A stretch of 7,604 nucleotides of DNA, taken from the NCBI GenBank assembly GCA_024654165.1, contig JANLIP010000131.1, positions 1 to 7,604 on the forward strand, given 5' to 3'. The stretch is from Candidatus Kaiserbacteria bacterium (GTDB lineage: Bacteria; Patescibacteriota; Minisyncoccia; Phycocordibacterales; UBA2100). The stretch's first letter is position 1, and the number at the start of each line of letters is the position of its first letter. Under the pieces are notes generated by a model. The model saw only the letters and a program-made list of their open reading frames with translations. It made no database searches and was not told the DNA's origin. Below are positions 1 through 5,867 of the stretch, one piece after another. A program made the position numbers and the translations under genes.

Positions 1-2
1 CG

Positions 3-617
3 ACCATGGCCGTGGTTGAGGAGGAATTGCTCCAAATTAACCGCGAACTTGTACGCGAGATAGTTGCGCTCGGTGGAAGCGCCATATCTTTAAGCGGGAA
101 AGATGATAATTTGATAGAGGTTAAGAAACATCCGCCGATTAATGGCCAGGATATTGGGTTTGTAGGAGAAATAACTAAAATCAATGGCGATGTAATTCAG
201 AGAATGGTTACGAGCGATATAATCCCGATTATTCATCCGCTTGGAATAGGAACAAAAGACGGACTTACATACAACATAAATGCGGACAATGTGGCGGCAG
301 AAATCGCCGGCGCGCTCGGAGCCACAAAGTTTGTGCTTCTTACTAACGTCCCGGGAATTATGTCCGCCAGAGGCGGATCCGCCTCTGGCGGAAAGAACTT
401 TGGAACTTTAATTCCGCGTGCGACTTCGGCAGATGTTAAGAAACTGATTAAGTCTGGTGTTGTTTCCGGCGGAATGATACCGAAAGTAAATGCCTGCGTG
501 CGGGCCTTGAATCGCGGAGTTGAGAAAACGCATATAATAGATGAGAAGATTCCGCATGCGCTTCTCCTGGAAATATTTACCGATAAAGGAATAGGAACGG
601 AAATTATCAAGAAATAG
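3..617 (+). CDS. argB: Acetylglutamate kinase, 3' part (5' end outside window)
   Basis: N-acetyl-L-glutamate kinase phosphorylates N-acetylglutamate, the second step of the acetylated ornithine/arginine pathway, in the cytoplasm. About the last 205 residues are present. The frame is open to the window edge, so the ATG at 6 is an internal methionine and the N-terminal glycine-rich nucleotide-binding part is missing. Visible amino-acid kinase family hallmarks are SGKD (93-104), the NINAD substrate/nucleotide motif (273-287) followed by a family-typical AAEIAGALGATK helix, LLTNVPGIM, LIPRAT, GGMIPKV and the C-terminal HALLLEIFTDKGIGT. Directly upstream of argD on the same strand, which favours arginine over the related LysW-lysine branch. 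Oddity: residues SARGGSASGG in the loop between PGIM and LIPRAT are encoded by a perfect 30-bp palindrome (363-392), where relatives usually have a short Asp/Lys/Gly loop. The stop is UAG. Identification is firm; activity with the extended loop is unknown. Confidence 0.93.
   Translation, partial: TMAVVEEELLQINRELVREIVALGGSAISLSGKDDNLIEVKKHPPINGQDIGFVGEITKINGDVIQRMVTSDIIPIIHPLGIGTKDGLTYNINADNVAAEIAGALGATKFVLLTNVPGIMSARGGSASGGKNFGTLIPRATSADVKKLIKSGVVSGGMIPKVNACVRALNRGVEKTHIIDEKIPHALLLEIFTDKGIGTEIIKK
363..392. repeat. 30-bp perfect palindrome inside argB
   Basis: The 30 bases equal their own reverse complement. They consist of two 15-bp units, TCCGCC-AGA-GGCGGA followed by TCCGCC-TCT-GGCGGA, each of which can also fold as a 6-bp hairpin with a 3-nt loop. 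The element begins and ends exactly on codon boundaries and adds ten codons (SARGGSASGG) to argB without breaking the frame. The position corresponds to a surface loop of the kinase family. This looks like an in-frame palindromic insertion, comparable in concept to the Rickettsia palindromic elements. I cannot see a second copy in this window, so calling it a dispersed repeat is inference. Confidence 0.85.
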
Positions 618-760
618 CTATGCCCGGTAGGACAATTTCGAATTGCCTTGTATGAATATTCATCAATGTATGACAAGAGAAAATAAAATAACAATATTTC
701 CAGATATTTGTGATTGTAGCTGCGGCAGTAATTATTCGAAATTGTACTAACCGGGTATGA
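618..760. repeat. argB-argD spacer bracketed by ~26-bp inverted repeat
   Basis: The left arm (619-643) pairs with the right arm (734-759). The inner 12 bp are perfect (ACAATTTCGAAT at 632-643 against ATTCGAAATTGT at 734-745). Then come one mismatch (631/746), three more pairs, one bulged base (750), and GGCCC-type pairing out to the argD ATG, ending with two G-T wobbles. A further short pairing TGCC/GGCA (644-647/724-727) continues inward. The roughly 90-bp interior is AT-rich and holds small palindromes (652-663; ACAAT/ATTGT at 691-695 and 713-717). It could be a MITE-like element with terminal inverted repeats or a long mRNA hairpin. The argD start codon is in the stem. No transposase and no convincing target-site duplication are visible. 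Confidence 0.6.
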
Positions 761-1974
761 ATTCAAAGAAGATTTTTCGCAATTATCAGGATTATGTCAT
801 GCCGACGTATTCTACGACTCCGCTTGTGCTTGCGCGCGGGAAGGGGATTAACGTGTGGGACGATAAAGGCAAGAAATACCTGGACTTTTTCCCCGGCTGG
901 GCAGTTTCAGGAATTTGGCATTGCCACCCCTTGGTGGTGAGTGCGATTAAAAAACAGGCCGACAAGCTGATACACGTTTCTAATAATTACTACCACGAAG
1001 GACAGGGAAAGTTGGCGGAGGAGATAATCCGCCATTCTTTTCCCGGGAAAGTATTCTTTTGCAATTCAGGCGCAGAGGCTAACGAAGGCGCAATAAAACT
1101 GGCAAGGAAATTCGGCAATCCCGCGCGCAATGAAATCATCACAATGGAGCGCTCTTTCCACGGAAGGACCATAACGACTGTTACAGCGACGGGACAAAAG
1201 AAATTCCAGAAAGGCTTTGAGCCTCTTCCGGCCGGGTTCGTAAATATTCCTTTCAACGATATAGATGCGCTGAAGAAAGCCGTTACGCCAAAGACTGTTG
1301 CAATTATGATGGAGCCGATTCAGGGAGAGGGAGGCGTGAATGTGGCCGATGCTAAATATCTCGCGAAAGTGCGGCAGCTGTGCGATGAGAAAAATATTTT
1401 GCTGATTTTTGACGAAGTGCAATCCGGAATGGGGCGGACTGGCAAAATTTTTAGCTACCAGAATCTCGGTGTTGTACCCGATGTGATGACATTGGCAAAA
1501 TCTTTGGGAGGAGGATTCCCTATAGGCGCTTTTGTCGCGAGCAACAAGGTTGCCGATGTTTTGCACGCGGGCACGCACGGCACTACATTCGGAGGAAGCC
1601 CGCTTGCTTGTGCGGCATCGCTCGCCACATTTGAAGCTATCAAGAAAGAAAAAATGCTAAAAAACGCAACTGTCATGGGCGCATATCTGCTGAAGAGACT
1701 GGGCGAACTGAAGAAAAAACATTCTGTCATCCGCGAAGTGCGCGGGGTTGCCTTAATGGCCGGAGTGGAACTCAATATTGAAGGGCCGACCGGTCCATGG
1801 TCGGCACCTGTAGACGGAAAGAAGATTTATGAGGAATGCCTAAAACGCGGGCTTCTTATAAATTGCACGCAGGGAAATGTATTGCGAATCATGCCTCCGA
1901 TTATTGTGAAGAAAAAAGAAATAAACCAAGCGATGCAAATCTTGGATCAGGTTCTAGCAGTTCACGGGAAATAG
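757..1974 (+). CDS. argD: Acetylornithine aminotransferase (class III, PLP)
   Basis: Pyridoxal-phosphate enzyme that transaminates N-acetylglutamate-5-semialdehyde to N-acetylornithine with glutamate as donor; cytoplasmic. The 405-residue length is normal for the family. Seen in order: YVMPTY near the N-terminus, GWAVSGIWHCHP, FCNSGAEANEGAIKLAR (phosphate/PLP binding), SFHGRT, EPIQGEGG, the LLIFDEVQSGMGRTG motif with the PLP-ring Asp at residue 219, LAKSLGGGFPIGA with the Schiff-base Lys at 248, and HGTTFGGSPLACAA. ATG 757 gives the N-terminus expected for the family, but no SD precedes it. The start codon lies at the base of the inverted repeat that fills the argB-argD spacer, so its translation may depend on that structure. 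It probably shares a transcript with argB. Ornithine or other omega-amino-acid transaminases are less likely alternatives given the neighbour. The stop is UAG. Confidence 0.93.
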   Translation: MNSKKIFRNYQDYVMPTYSTTPLVLARGKGINVWDDKGKKYLDFFPGWAVSGIWHCHPLVVSAIKKQADKLIHVSNNYYHEGQGKLAEEIIRHSFPGKVFFCNSGAEANEGAIKLARKFGNPARNEIITMERSFHGRTITTVTATGQKKFQKGFEPLPAGFVNIPFNDIDALKKAVTPKTVAIMMEPIQGEGGVNVADAKYLAKVRQLCDEKNILLIFDEVQSGMGRTGKIFSYQNLGVVPDVMTLAKSLGGGFPIGAFVASNKVADVLHAGTHGTTFGGSPLACAASLATFEAIKKEKMLKNATVMGAYLLKRLGELKKKHSVIREVRGVALMAGVELNIEGPTGPWSAPVDGKKIYEECLKRGLLINCTQGNVLRIMPPIIVKKKEINQAMQILDQVLAVHGK

Positions 1975-2146
1975 CGGGCTAAGCAACTCTATCTATTGAA
2001 ATATCCCCGTAGGATTTTTTGTAGTCAATCGGTTCAATGCGCGCGAGAGCCGTAACATCCGACTCTGCAACTTCACACGTTCATCATGGTAGAGCAGTTA
2101 TTATCTCGCACAGGAAACATTTGCAGATGTTCTCCCTCAAAAAAAT
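1975..2146. other. argD to exported-protein spacer, no gene
   Basis: No convincing ORF or RNA gene. A T6 run (2015-2020) follows a weak 4-bp ATCC/GGAT hairpin and might end argD transcription; this is a weak call. A short AACAT/ATGTT hairpin lies just before the next start. I could not find a promoter with good spacing. Confidence 0.4.
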
Positions 2147-2635
2147 ATGTTCCCGCTATCTTATTTCTCGTCAAGTAAAATCCTAGTTGCTATAGGAGTT
2201 TCTTCGGCTGTTTTTCTTTTCTCCGGGCTTTTTCTATATCAGGCGCGCGCGCAGACATTTGTGAATAGCAGAGGAAACGCAGGCTCTCCATTGGCTGTAA
2301 ATAAAGTATCTGCCGTATCATCGGGGCCGGCAGTTGGAGCTGGACAAAAAGCGCCGATGCTTGAGGTACATATCGCGAACAACGGCCTCGTGCTTCTGCG
2401 CGGAGCGCGCGTAATTTCCGTATCCGGAAGCACAATTCATGTTGAGATGTCGTGGAGTTCTTCAAATATGGCGTGGGCAGTTGCAACAACATATAACACC
2501 AAATTCCTAACATCAAAAGGCGAGAAAGCAGAGATTGGAGATATAGCAGAGGGCGACATCATAAGGGTGACCGGAAAGCTAGTAGCGAGCGGAATAGAGC
2601 CGATTGTTGACACGGATATCGTCAGGGAATTATAG
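2147..2635 (+). CDS. Exported/membrane-anchored protein, DUF5666-like beta domain
   Basis: 162 residues, not assigned to a named function. Residues 11-31 are a hydrophobic segment followed by QARA-Q, with an A-x-A signal-peptidase type site at 33-35, so the protein is exported or N-terminally anchored. Residues 36-80 are a Ser/Gly/Ala-rich linker. Residues 83-162 form a compact beta-rich domain that opens GARVISVSGSTIHVE and contains GDIAEGDIIRVTGKL. This alternation of 'value of the constant' and 'G(D/E)xVxVxG' strands resembles DUF5666/OB-like domains of small envelope proteins; family membership is inference from pattern. ATG 2147 has no SD. An upstream ATG (2127) is out of frame and closes quickly. 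It is followed by the Fn3 protein and may belong to the same envelope gene block. The stop is UAG. Confidence 0.75.
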   Translation: MFPLSYFSSSKILVAIGVSSAVFLFSGLFLYQARAQTFVNSRGNAGSPLAVNKVSAVSSGPAVGAGQKAPMLEVHIANNGLVLLRGARVISVSGSTIHVEMSWSSSNMAWAVATTYNTKFLTSKGEKAEIGDIAEGDIIRVTGKLVASGIEPIVDTDIVREL

Positions 2636-2831
2636 GCACTGCGCGAGCCAAAAACGGCTTTGTTCATGAAGAATACCAAGACTTCATTAAGATTTCATGC
2701 GAGTAGAGTAATGTGAGGGCATTAATCTTAATGTCTCCATAAATCGCAGTAGCGAGTTCCGTAACTTAATTCGGCTCCACCTGCAAAAATAATCATTTAT
2801 TAGTTTATTAGTAGTTAGCAAAGAAAAGAAT
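2636..2831. other. Intergenic/leader region with hairpins and TTCAT half-sites
   Basis: No gene seen. Contents: a weak hairpin AGCC/GGCT (2646-2659) just after the previous stop; TTCATT (2683) and TTCATG (2694) spaced exactly 11 bp; an inverted repeat CATTAAGATT (2685-2694) / AATCTTAATG (2724-2733), extended by ATGC/GCAT with a bulge; and a tandem 8-bp repeat TTTATTAG (2796-2811) shortly before the Fn3 gene. It probably carries the Fn3 gene's promoter and leader, but no -35/-10 pair stands out. Confidence 0.4.
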
Positions 2832-3923
2832 ATGAACCAAAATCTTATTATCGGAATACTCGCAGTGCTCGTTATCTTGGGAGGAGGATATTTCCTTCTC
2901 AATGCAAACAAGGCAGCGCCGGGCACGGACACGACAACGACGCCCGCTCCAACAGACAACTCTACGCCTGCGCCCAGTCCAACCCCCGGCGCTTCGGCAA
3001 CTGCTCCGCGCGTTGTTACAAACAGCGGGGTATCGCCCTCAAATTCAACTGCAGTCGTAACGGGGACTGTTACGCCAAATGGCGCGCAGACCTCGTACTG
3101 GTATGAATATGGAGAATCAACAACCCTCGGCGGGAAGACTTCCTCGCAGGCTGTCGGCTCCGGTTGGAGCGCGATTCCTTCCCCGGGTTACATCACCGGA
3201 CTGCGCGCCAATACGCCCTACTACTTCCGCTTAAGCGCGCAAAACGCATACGGCACCGTGAACGGCGCCACATACAGCTTCAGCACGAACAGCAATCCGC
3301 CCCCCGAAGGCAGTGCTCCTACTGTGAAAACATTGTCTGCGAGCGCAATCACACGGACGAGCGCCACTCTCCAGGGCGACGTGACGCCGAATAAGGCAGG
3401 GACGCAATACTGGTTTGAGTACGGAAAGAACGGCACCCTTGGCGGCACGACTGCGCTCACATCTGTTGGCGACGGAAGCGCGAAGGTTTCCGCATCCGCC
3501 GCGATTGCCAATCTTGAACCGGCGACAACTTACTACTATCGCGTGAACGCACAAAATCAATTCGGCACCATCAACGGCGCGATACTGACGTTCAAGACAT
3601 CGGGGCCCCCTGTTTCCGTTGCACCGGCAGTAATGACGCAGGCTGCAAGCCCAGTGGCTACGACCACGGCAACTTTGCGCGGTACGGTAAACCCAAACGG
3701 CGCGCAGACGACGTACTGGTTTGAGTACAGCACAGATTCGCTTCTCGGTTCTGTCTTGTTGAATACGACACAGCAGAGATCAGCTGGAGCAGGCACACAC
3801 ACGTCTTCGGTTGAGGCGAACGTATCTTCTCTCAGCGGAGACACGAATTACTTCTACCGCCTCGTGGCGCGGAATTCCGCCGGCACTGTTCGCGGTGATG
3901 ACATGACATTCACAACGAAGTAG
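2832..3923 (+). CDS. Membrane-anchored protein with three Fn3-like repeats
   Basis: 363 residues. Residues 5-24 are an N-terminal transmembrane anchor with a short cytoplasmic start, followed by a Thr/Pro/Ala-rich linker (about 30-57) typical of cell-surface stalks. Three homologous modules of about 100 residues begin at 58, 162 and 264, each opening AP-x-V. Each module repeats the same marks: G-x-V-(T/N)-P-N near its first third, then YW-(Y/F)-EY, LGG or LGS, and (Y/F)(Y/F)-Y-R-(L/V)-x-A-x-N before G-T-(V/I)-x-G and T-F-(S/K/T)-T. This is the fibronectin type III-like beta-sandwich pattern common in Patescibacteria surface proteins. Expected role: extracellular display or adhesion, with no enzymatic motif. 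ATG 2832 is preceded only by a purine stretch (AAAGAAAAGAAT), not a true SD. GC content is higher and codon use more C/G-ending than in the small genes downstream. The stop is UAG. The Fn3 assignment is strong in pattern; the ligand is unknown. Confidence 0.85.
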   Translation: MNQNLIIGILAVLVILGGGYFLLNANKAAPGTDTTTTPAPTDNSTPAPSPTPGASATAPRVVTNSGVSPSNSTAVVTGTVTPNGAQTSYWYEYGESTTLGGKTSSQAVGSGWSAIPSPGYITGLRANTPYYFRLSAQNAYGTVNGATYSFSTNSNPPPEGSAPTVKTLSASAITRTSATLQGDVTPNKAGTQYWFEYGKNGTLGGTTALTSVGDGSAKVSASAAIANLEPATTYYYRVNAQNQFGTINGAILTFKTSGPPVSVAPAVMTQAASPVATTTATLRGTVNPNGAQTTYWFEYSTDSLLGSVLLNTTQQRSAGAGTHTSSVEANVSSLSGDTNYFYRLVARNSAGTVRGDDMTFTTK

Positions 3924-3931
3924 ATAAAAAT

Positions 3932-3965
3932 AATCTGCTCCCCGCCTTCCGGCAGGGAGCAGATT
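3932..3965. terminator. GC-rich hairpin after Fn3 gene (terminator-like)
   Basis: AATCTGCTCCC (3932-3942) pairs perfectly with GGGAGCAGATT (3955-3965). Inside lies one C/A mismatch, then GCC/GGC around a TTCC loop. On the plus strand no U-tract follows. The T-rich flank (TTATTTTTAT) appears only when it is read on the minus strand, where no gene ends. It may still protect the 3' end of the Fn3 mRNA or insulate the next genes. Confidence 0.5.
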
Positions 3966-3999
3966 GCCCCATTAAAAATCCAAATAAATAATTTATCTT

Positions 4000-4209
4000 A
4001 TGACAACTGTTGTAAATAACCCTGGGAATTCCGACGGAACTGGCGCAGGATTAATACTTGGCGTTATTCTTGCCATCGCAGTAATTGCGCTCCTGTTTTT
4101 TGTCTACGGACTGCCTGCAATTCGCGGTACGGAACCCGCAACCCCGGCCGCCAATACCATAGATGTAAATCTAAAACTGCCTGCAGGAAACACAGCGCCG
4201 CAGCAATAA
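4000..4209 (+). CDS. Small single-pass membrane protein
   Basis: 69 residues, not recognised as a named family. Layout: polar N-terminus rich in Asn/Gly/Asp (1-15), one hydrophobic helix (about 16-38, ending YGLPA) and a Pro/Ala/Thr/Asn-rich tail (about 43-69). The tail resembles the linkers of exported Patescibacteria proteins, so an N-in/C-out topology is plausible. The upstream sequence is AT-rich (3981-3999) without an SD. The stop UAA lies only 5 bp before the YggT-like gene, so the two are almost certainly cotranscribed. Real gene status is supported by the coherent TM/tail composition and tight spacing; function is unknown. Confidence 0.7.
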   Translation: MTTVVNNPGNSDGTGAGLILGVILAIAVIALLFFVYGLPAIRGTEPATPAANTIDVNLKLPAGNTAPQQ

Positions 4210-4214
4210 GATTT

Positions 4215-4574
4215 ATGGATTCATTCACCTCGCCGAGCACAAAACCGCTTTATAAGGGAACGCAAATTGTCTGGTATATCCTAGGGATAATAGAAGTGTT
4301 GCTCGCTTTTCGCTTTGTACTCAAGTTATTGGGCGCAAATCCGGATGCCGGTTTTTCCAGTTTCGTCTACGGCATAACGTACGTGTTAGCGACCCCGTTC
4401 CTCAATGTGTTCCGTGTTTCGCAAGTCGCAGGCAGTGTCTTTGAGTGGACGACCGTTTTGGCCATGTTCGTATACTGGGTGTTGGCTATCGGCATCATCA
4501 AGTTGTTCCTGATGGGAAAAACGGTCTCAACTCCGGAGGCTGCAGTTGAGTTAGAAAAACAGGAAAATAATTAA
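4215..4574 (+). CDS. YggT-family integral membrane protein
   Basis: 119 residues. It matches the YggT pattern: an amphipathic YKGTQIVWYILGIIEVLLAF helix (about 13-34), the FRFVLKLLGANP turn with GANP at 40-43, SSFVYGITYVLATPFLNVF (48-66) with the conserved PF, and a second transmembrane helix (about 79-101). A charged Glu/Lys/Asn tail follows (106-119). YggT proteins are small two-helix membrane proteins whose molecular role is poorly defined; links to osmotic tolerance and cell division have been suggested in other bacteria. The start lies 5 bp after the previous stop with no SD (AATAAGATTT before ATG), indicating an operon. The length is at the upper end for the family because of the N- and C-terminal extensions. 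The stop is UAA. Confidence 0.85.
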   Translation: MDSFTSPSTKPLYKGTQIVWYILGIIEVLLAFRFVLKLLGANPDAGFSSFVYGITYVLATPFLNVFRVSQVAGSVFEWTTVLAMFVYWVLAIGIIKLFLMGKTVSTPEAAVELEKQENN

Positions 4575-4621
4575 AATAATGCCCGCCTCAAACAAGGCGT
4601 GGATTTATTTCAAAATCACAT

Positions 4622-4750
4622 ATGCTTGAAACAATCATCGCGGTCTTAATAATCCTCTGGCTTCTGGGCTTTAGTTTTAAAGTAGGGGGGAATTTAATCC
4701 ACGCGCTTCTTGTAATCGCCCTAGTTGTTTTCATCGTACGGCTTTTGTGA
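4622..4750 (+). CDS. 42-residue DUF5670/Lmo0937-like membrane protein
   Basis: Very short gene: 43 codons from ATG 4622 to TGA 4748. The protein starts MLETIIAVLIILWLLGFS and continues with a KVGGN turn, then LIHALLVIALVVFIVRLL. Two hydrophobic helices flank a Gly-rich turn, with ILWLLGF and GGxLIHxLLVIAxxVxIVRL in the expected order for the Lmo0937/DUF5670 family of tiny two-helix membrane proteins. Function is unknown; homologues often sit near stress or envelope genes. It follows the YggT-like gene by 47 bp, in which a 5-bp hairpin (CGCCT/AGGCG) lies, and is the last plus-strand gene before the bidirectional terminator. No SD is visible. It is the only gene of the window ending in UGA. The family match is from memory of the pattern. 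Confidence 0.8.
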   Translation: MLETIIAVLIILWLLGFSFKVGGNLIHALLVIALVVFIVRLL

Positions 4751-4802
4751 CATGGCCATCTACTTTCCGCACGGCAAACTAAGGAAGGATTAAGCAGAAA
4801 GG

Positions 4803-4835
4803 AAAACCGCCCCTCGACAAGCTCGGGGCGGTTTT
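4803..4835. terminator. Bidirectional intrinsic terminator
   Basis: AAAACCGCCCC (4803-4813) and GGGGCGGTTTT (4825-4835) form an 11-bp perfect stem with an 11-nt loop, preceded by A-rich and followed by T5. It works as a Rho-independent terminator in both directions. It sits between the converging envelope block (+) and the YtxH-like gene (-), whose stop is only 11 bp away. Confidence 0.88.
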
Positions 4836-4845
4836 TGCTTGCCGT

Positions 4846-5229
4846 CTATCGCGTCCTTTTGGAAATTCTTTTCGCCCCCTTTAATGCATCCTTCTTTACA
4901 GCAATAGCGCGATTGCTCATTGTCTTCCAGTGCTTCTTCAAATCCTGCGCCAGAGCCCTTATTTCTGCGCGATTGGCGCTCATTTCTTTTGCATATCTTT
5001 TTGCCACGGAATCAATTATTTCATGATAGGCAGGCTCGCTTATCTCGCGCGCCGTCTCTAGTCTTTCCACAATGTCGCCCTTCATTTTGATGGCCCATGC
5101 CTTTGCTTGCCTCTGATTTCGCTTACCTTTGGGGCCAAGAAAGAAATACGCTGCCGCTAAGCCTGCGATGCTTGCGCCCAAGACCGCTAATTGAACTGCG
5201 CCGGAGTGATTTTTTGCTGTTTTTTTCAT
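4846..5229 (-). CDS. YtxH-like membrane protein with basic helical tail
   Basis: 127 residues. A short polar N-terminus precedes one transmembrane helix (about 11-31, Ala/Gly-rich, ending YFFLGPKGKRNQR). That combination of a glycine-rich helix followed by a GPKGKR-type basic turn is characteristic of YtxH-type proteins. Residues 40-127 are a highly charged, probably long-helical or coiled-coil segment, very rich in Lys and Arg near the end, predicted to be cytoplasmic. Family assignment is inferred from this pattern. It is the second gene of a minus-strand pair, 30 bp downstream of the 90-residue membrane protein across an AT-rich gap (only AAAGATT before ATG, no SD). The terminator at 4803-4835 lies just after its UAG stop. 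Function is unknown. Confidence 0.75.
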   Translation of the reverse strand: MKKTAKNHSGAVQLAVLGASIAGLAAAYFFLGPKGKRNQRQAKAWAIKMKGDIVERLETAREISEPAYHEIIDSVAKRYAKEMSANRAEIRALAQDLKKHWKTMSNRAIAVKKDALKGAKRISKRTR

Positions 5230-5259
5230 AATCTTTAATTTTTAATTTAATACTATTAA

Positions 5260-5532
5260 TTAATCTTTGGCCGCCTGATCCTTTGGAGGCTTTTTTCTTC
5301 TGCGGGGGGGGAAAAGAAATCGAAATATAACGTTATCTTCCAAGCGGCCGCGAAGCTCTAAAACGAATTCTTCCGACCCTTTGAACCCGCCTTTAAGAGC
5401 ATCTGAAAGCTCGTATAGATTTCTTCCTGCTCTGATTAAATAAAATAGAAGAATGGAAACCATCGTCCCCAGCACAACGGTCGCTACAGAAGATATGAAG
5501 AAGAAAATATCCGCTTTCATTAATTGTTCCAT
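5260..5532 (-). CDS. 90-residue single-pass membrane protein
   Basis: Not a family I can name. A hydrophobic helix (about 8-33, IFFFISSVATVVLGTMVSILLFYLI) is followed by an amphipathic region (34-70) and a strongly basic, proline-containing tail (PPRRRKKPPKDQ). First gene of the minus-strand pair with the YtxH-like gene; both encode one-helix proteins with charged cytoplasmic tails, suggesting a joint envelope role. ATG 5532 lies about 12 nt after a consensus -10, giving a near-leaderless mRNA. An in-frame ATG four codons later (5520, MKADIFFF) would leave a longer leader and is an alternative start. Oddity: the tail coding sequence holds C8 followed shortly by A6 (minus strand), two slippage-prone tracts. 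The stop is UAA. Confidence 0.7.
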   Translation of the reverse strand: MEQLMKADIFFFISSVATVVLGTMVSILLFYLIRAGRNLYELSDALKGGFKGSEEFVLELRGRLEDNVIFRFLFPPRRRKKPPKDQAAKD

Positions 5533-5543
5533 AAATTTCTTCT

Positions 5544-5552
5544 ATTATACCA
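5544..5552 (-). promoter_or_regulatory. Extended -10 promoter of the 5532-4846 operon
   Basis: On the minus strand the sequence reads TGGTATAAT, a perfect extended -10 (TGnTATAAT). No good -35 is present at the expected distance, as is usual for extended -10 promoters. The predicted start of transcription is about 5 nt before ATG 5532, so the message would be almost leaderless. Confidence 0.7.
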
Positions 5553-5577
5553 GTACCGCTATTATGCATGTTTTTAC

Positions 5578-5618
5578 GCCGGGGGCCGCGCATCTTCGCA
5601 AAGCGCGCGGCCCCCGGC
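5578..5618. repeat. 14-bp perfect GC hairpin upstream of operon promoter
   Basis: GCCGGGGGCCGCGC (5578-5591) and GCGCGGCCCCCGGC (5605-5618) form a perfect 14-bp stem with a 13-nt loop. Neither strand has a U-tract after the stem, so it is not a canonical terminator. It lies directly upstream of the promoter at 5544-5552. It may block read-through from the response-regulator gene or be a dispersed palindrome. Confidence 0.8.
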
Positions 5619-5867
5619 TCACATTACCAACTTGCGGGATTTGCATATTCCGCAATGCGCAGACGATACACCCATAGTTGTTTCTCAAATTTACAAACGC
5701 TTATAAGACTCATTGCAACAGACGCATAGCGCCCGTGCGAATGAATGTAAAGAATGAACAACCTGCTTCCATTTTAGGCGCACGAGATGAACGCACTGTG
5801 AACTGCCGGACCTTAATCCATCCGGGCTGCAAAGAATGGCTTTGCGCACCAGCGGTTCTTTAAGAAG
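5619..5867. other. Gene-free stretch after the response regulator
   Basis: Together with the promoter and hairpin, about 335 bp (5533-5867) lack a convincing gene. Seen: an imperfect hairpin TTGCGGGAT (5632-5640) / ATTCCGCAA (5647-5655); a small hairpin GCAAAG (5829-5834) / CTTTGC (5840-5845) just after the regulator's stop, without a T-tract; and a plausible but unsupported plus-strand promoter, TTGTTT (5680-5685) and TTATAA (17-nt spacer), pointing antisense to the regulator. Short ORFs here have no protein-like composition. Confidence 0.4.

Noticed and set aside
233..766. Minus-strand ORF of 177 codons across argB and the spacer
   Set aside because: It is the antisense shadow of the well-supported argB frame. 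The product has no coherent domain or composition.
1066..1775. Long minus-strand ORFs inside argD
   Set aside because: They lie opposite conserved PLP-enzyme motifs and have Cys/Ser/Arg-rich, non-protein-like sequences.
2030..2085. tRNA-like GGTTCAAT segment
   Set aside because: No T-stem, acceptor stem or anticodon arm can be built around it.
3164..3844. ORFs on both strands inside the Fn3-repeat gene
   Set aside because: They arise from the repeated, GC-rich coding sequence. Their translations lack domain character, while the Fn3 frame shows three matching modules.
4752..4793. 13-codon ORF MAIYFPHGKLRKD after the DUF5670-like gene
   Set aside because: Too short, without an SD or any recognisable character.
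5680..5708. Plus-strand promoter TTGTTT-17-TTATAA for an antisense RNA
   Set aside because: Both hexamers deviate from consensus and nothing downstream looks like an RNA gene. It is mentioned only in the intergenic entry.
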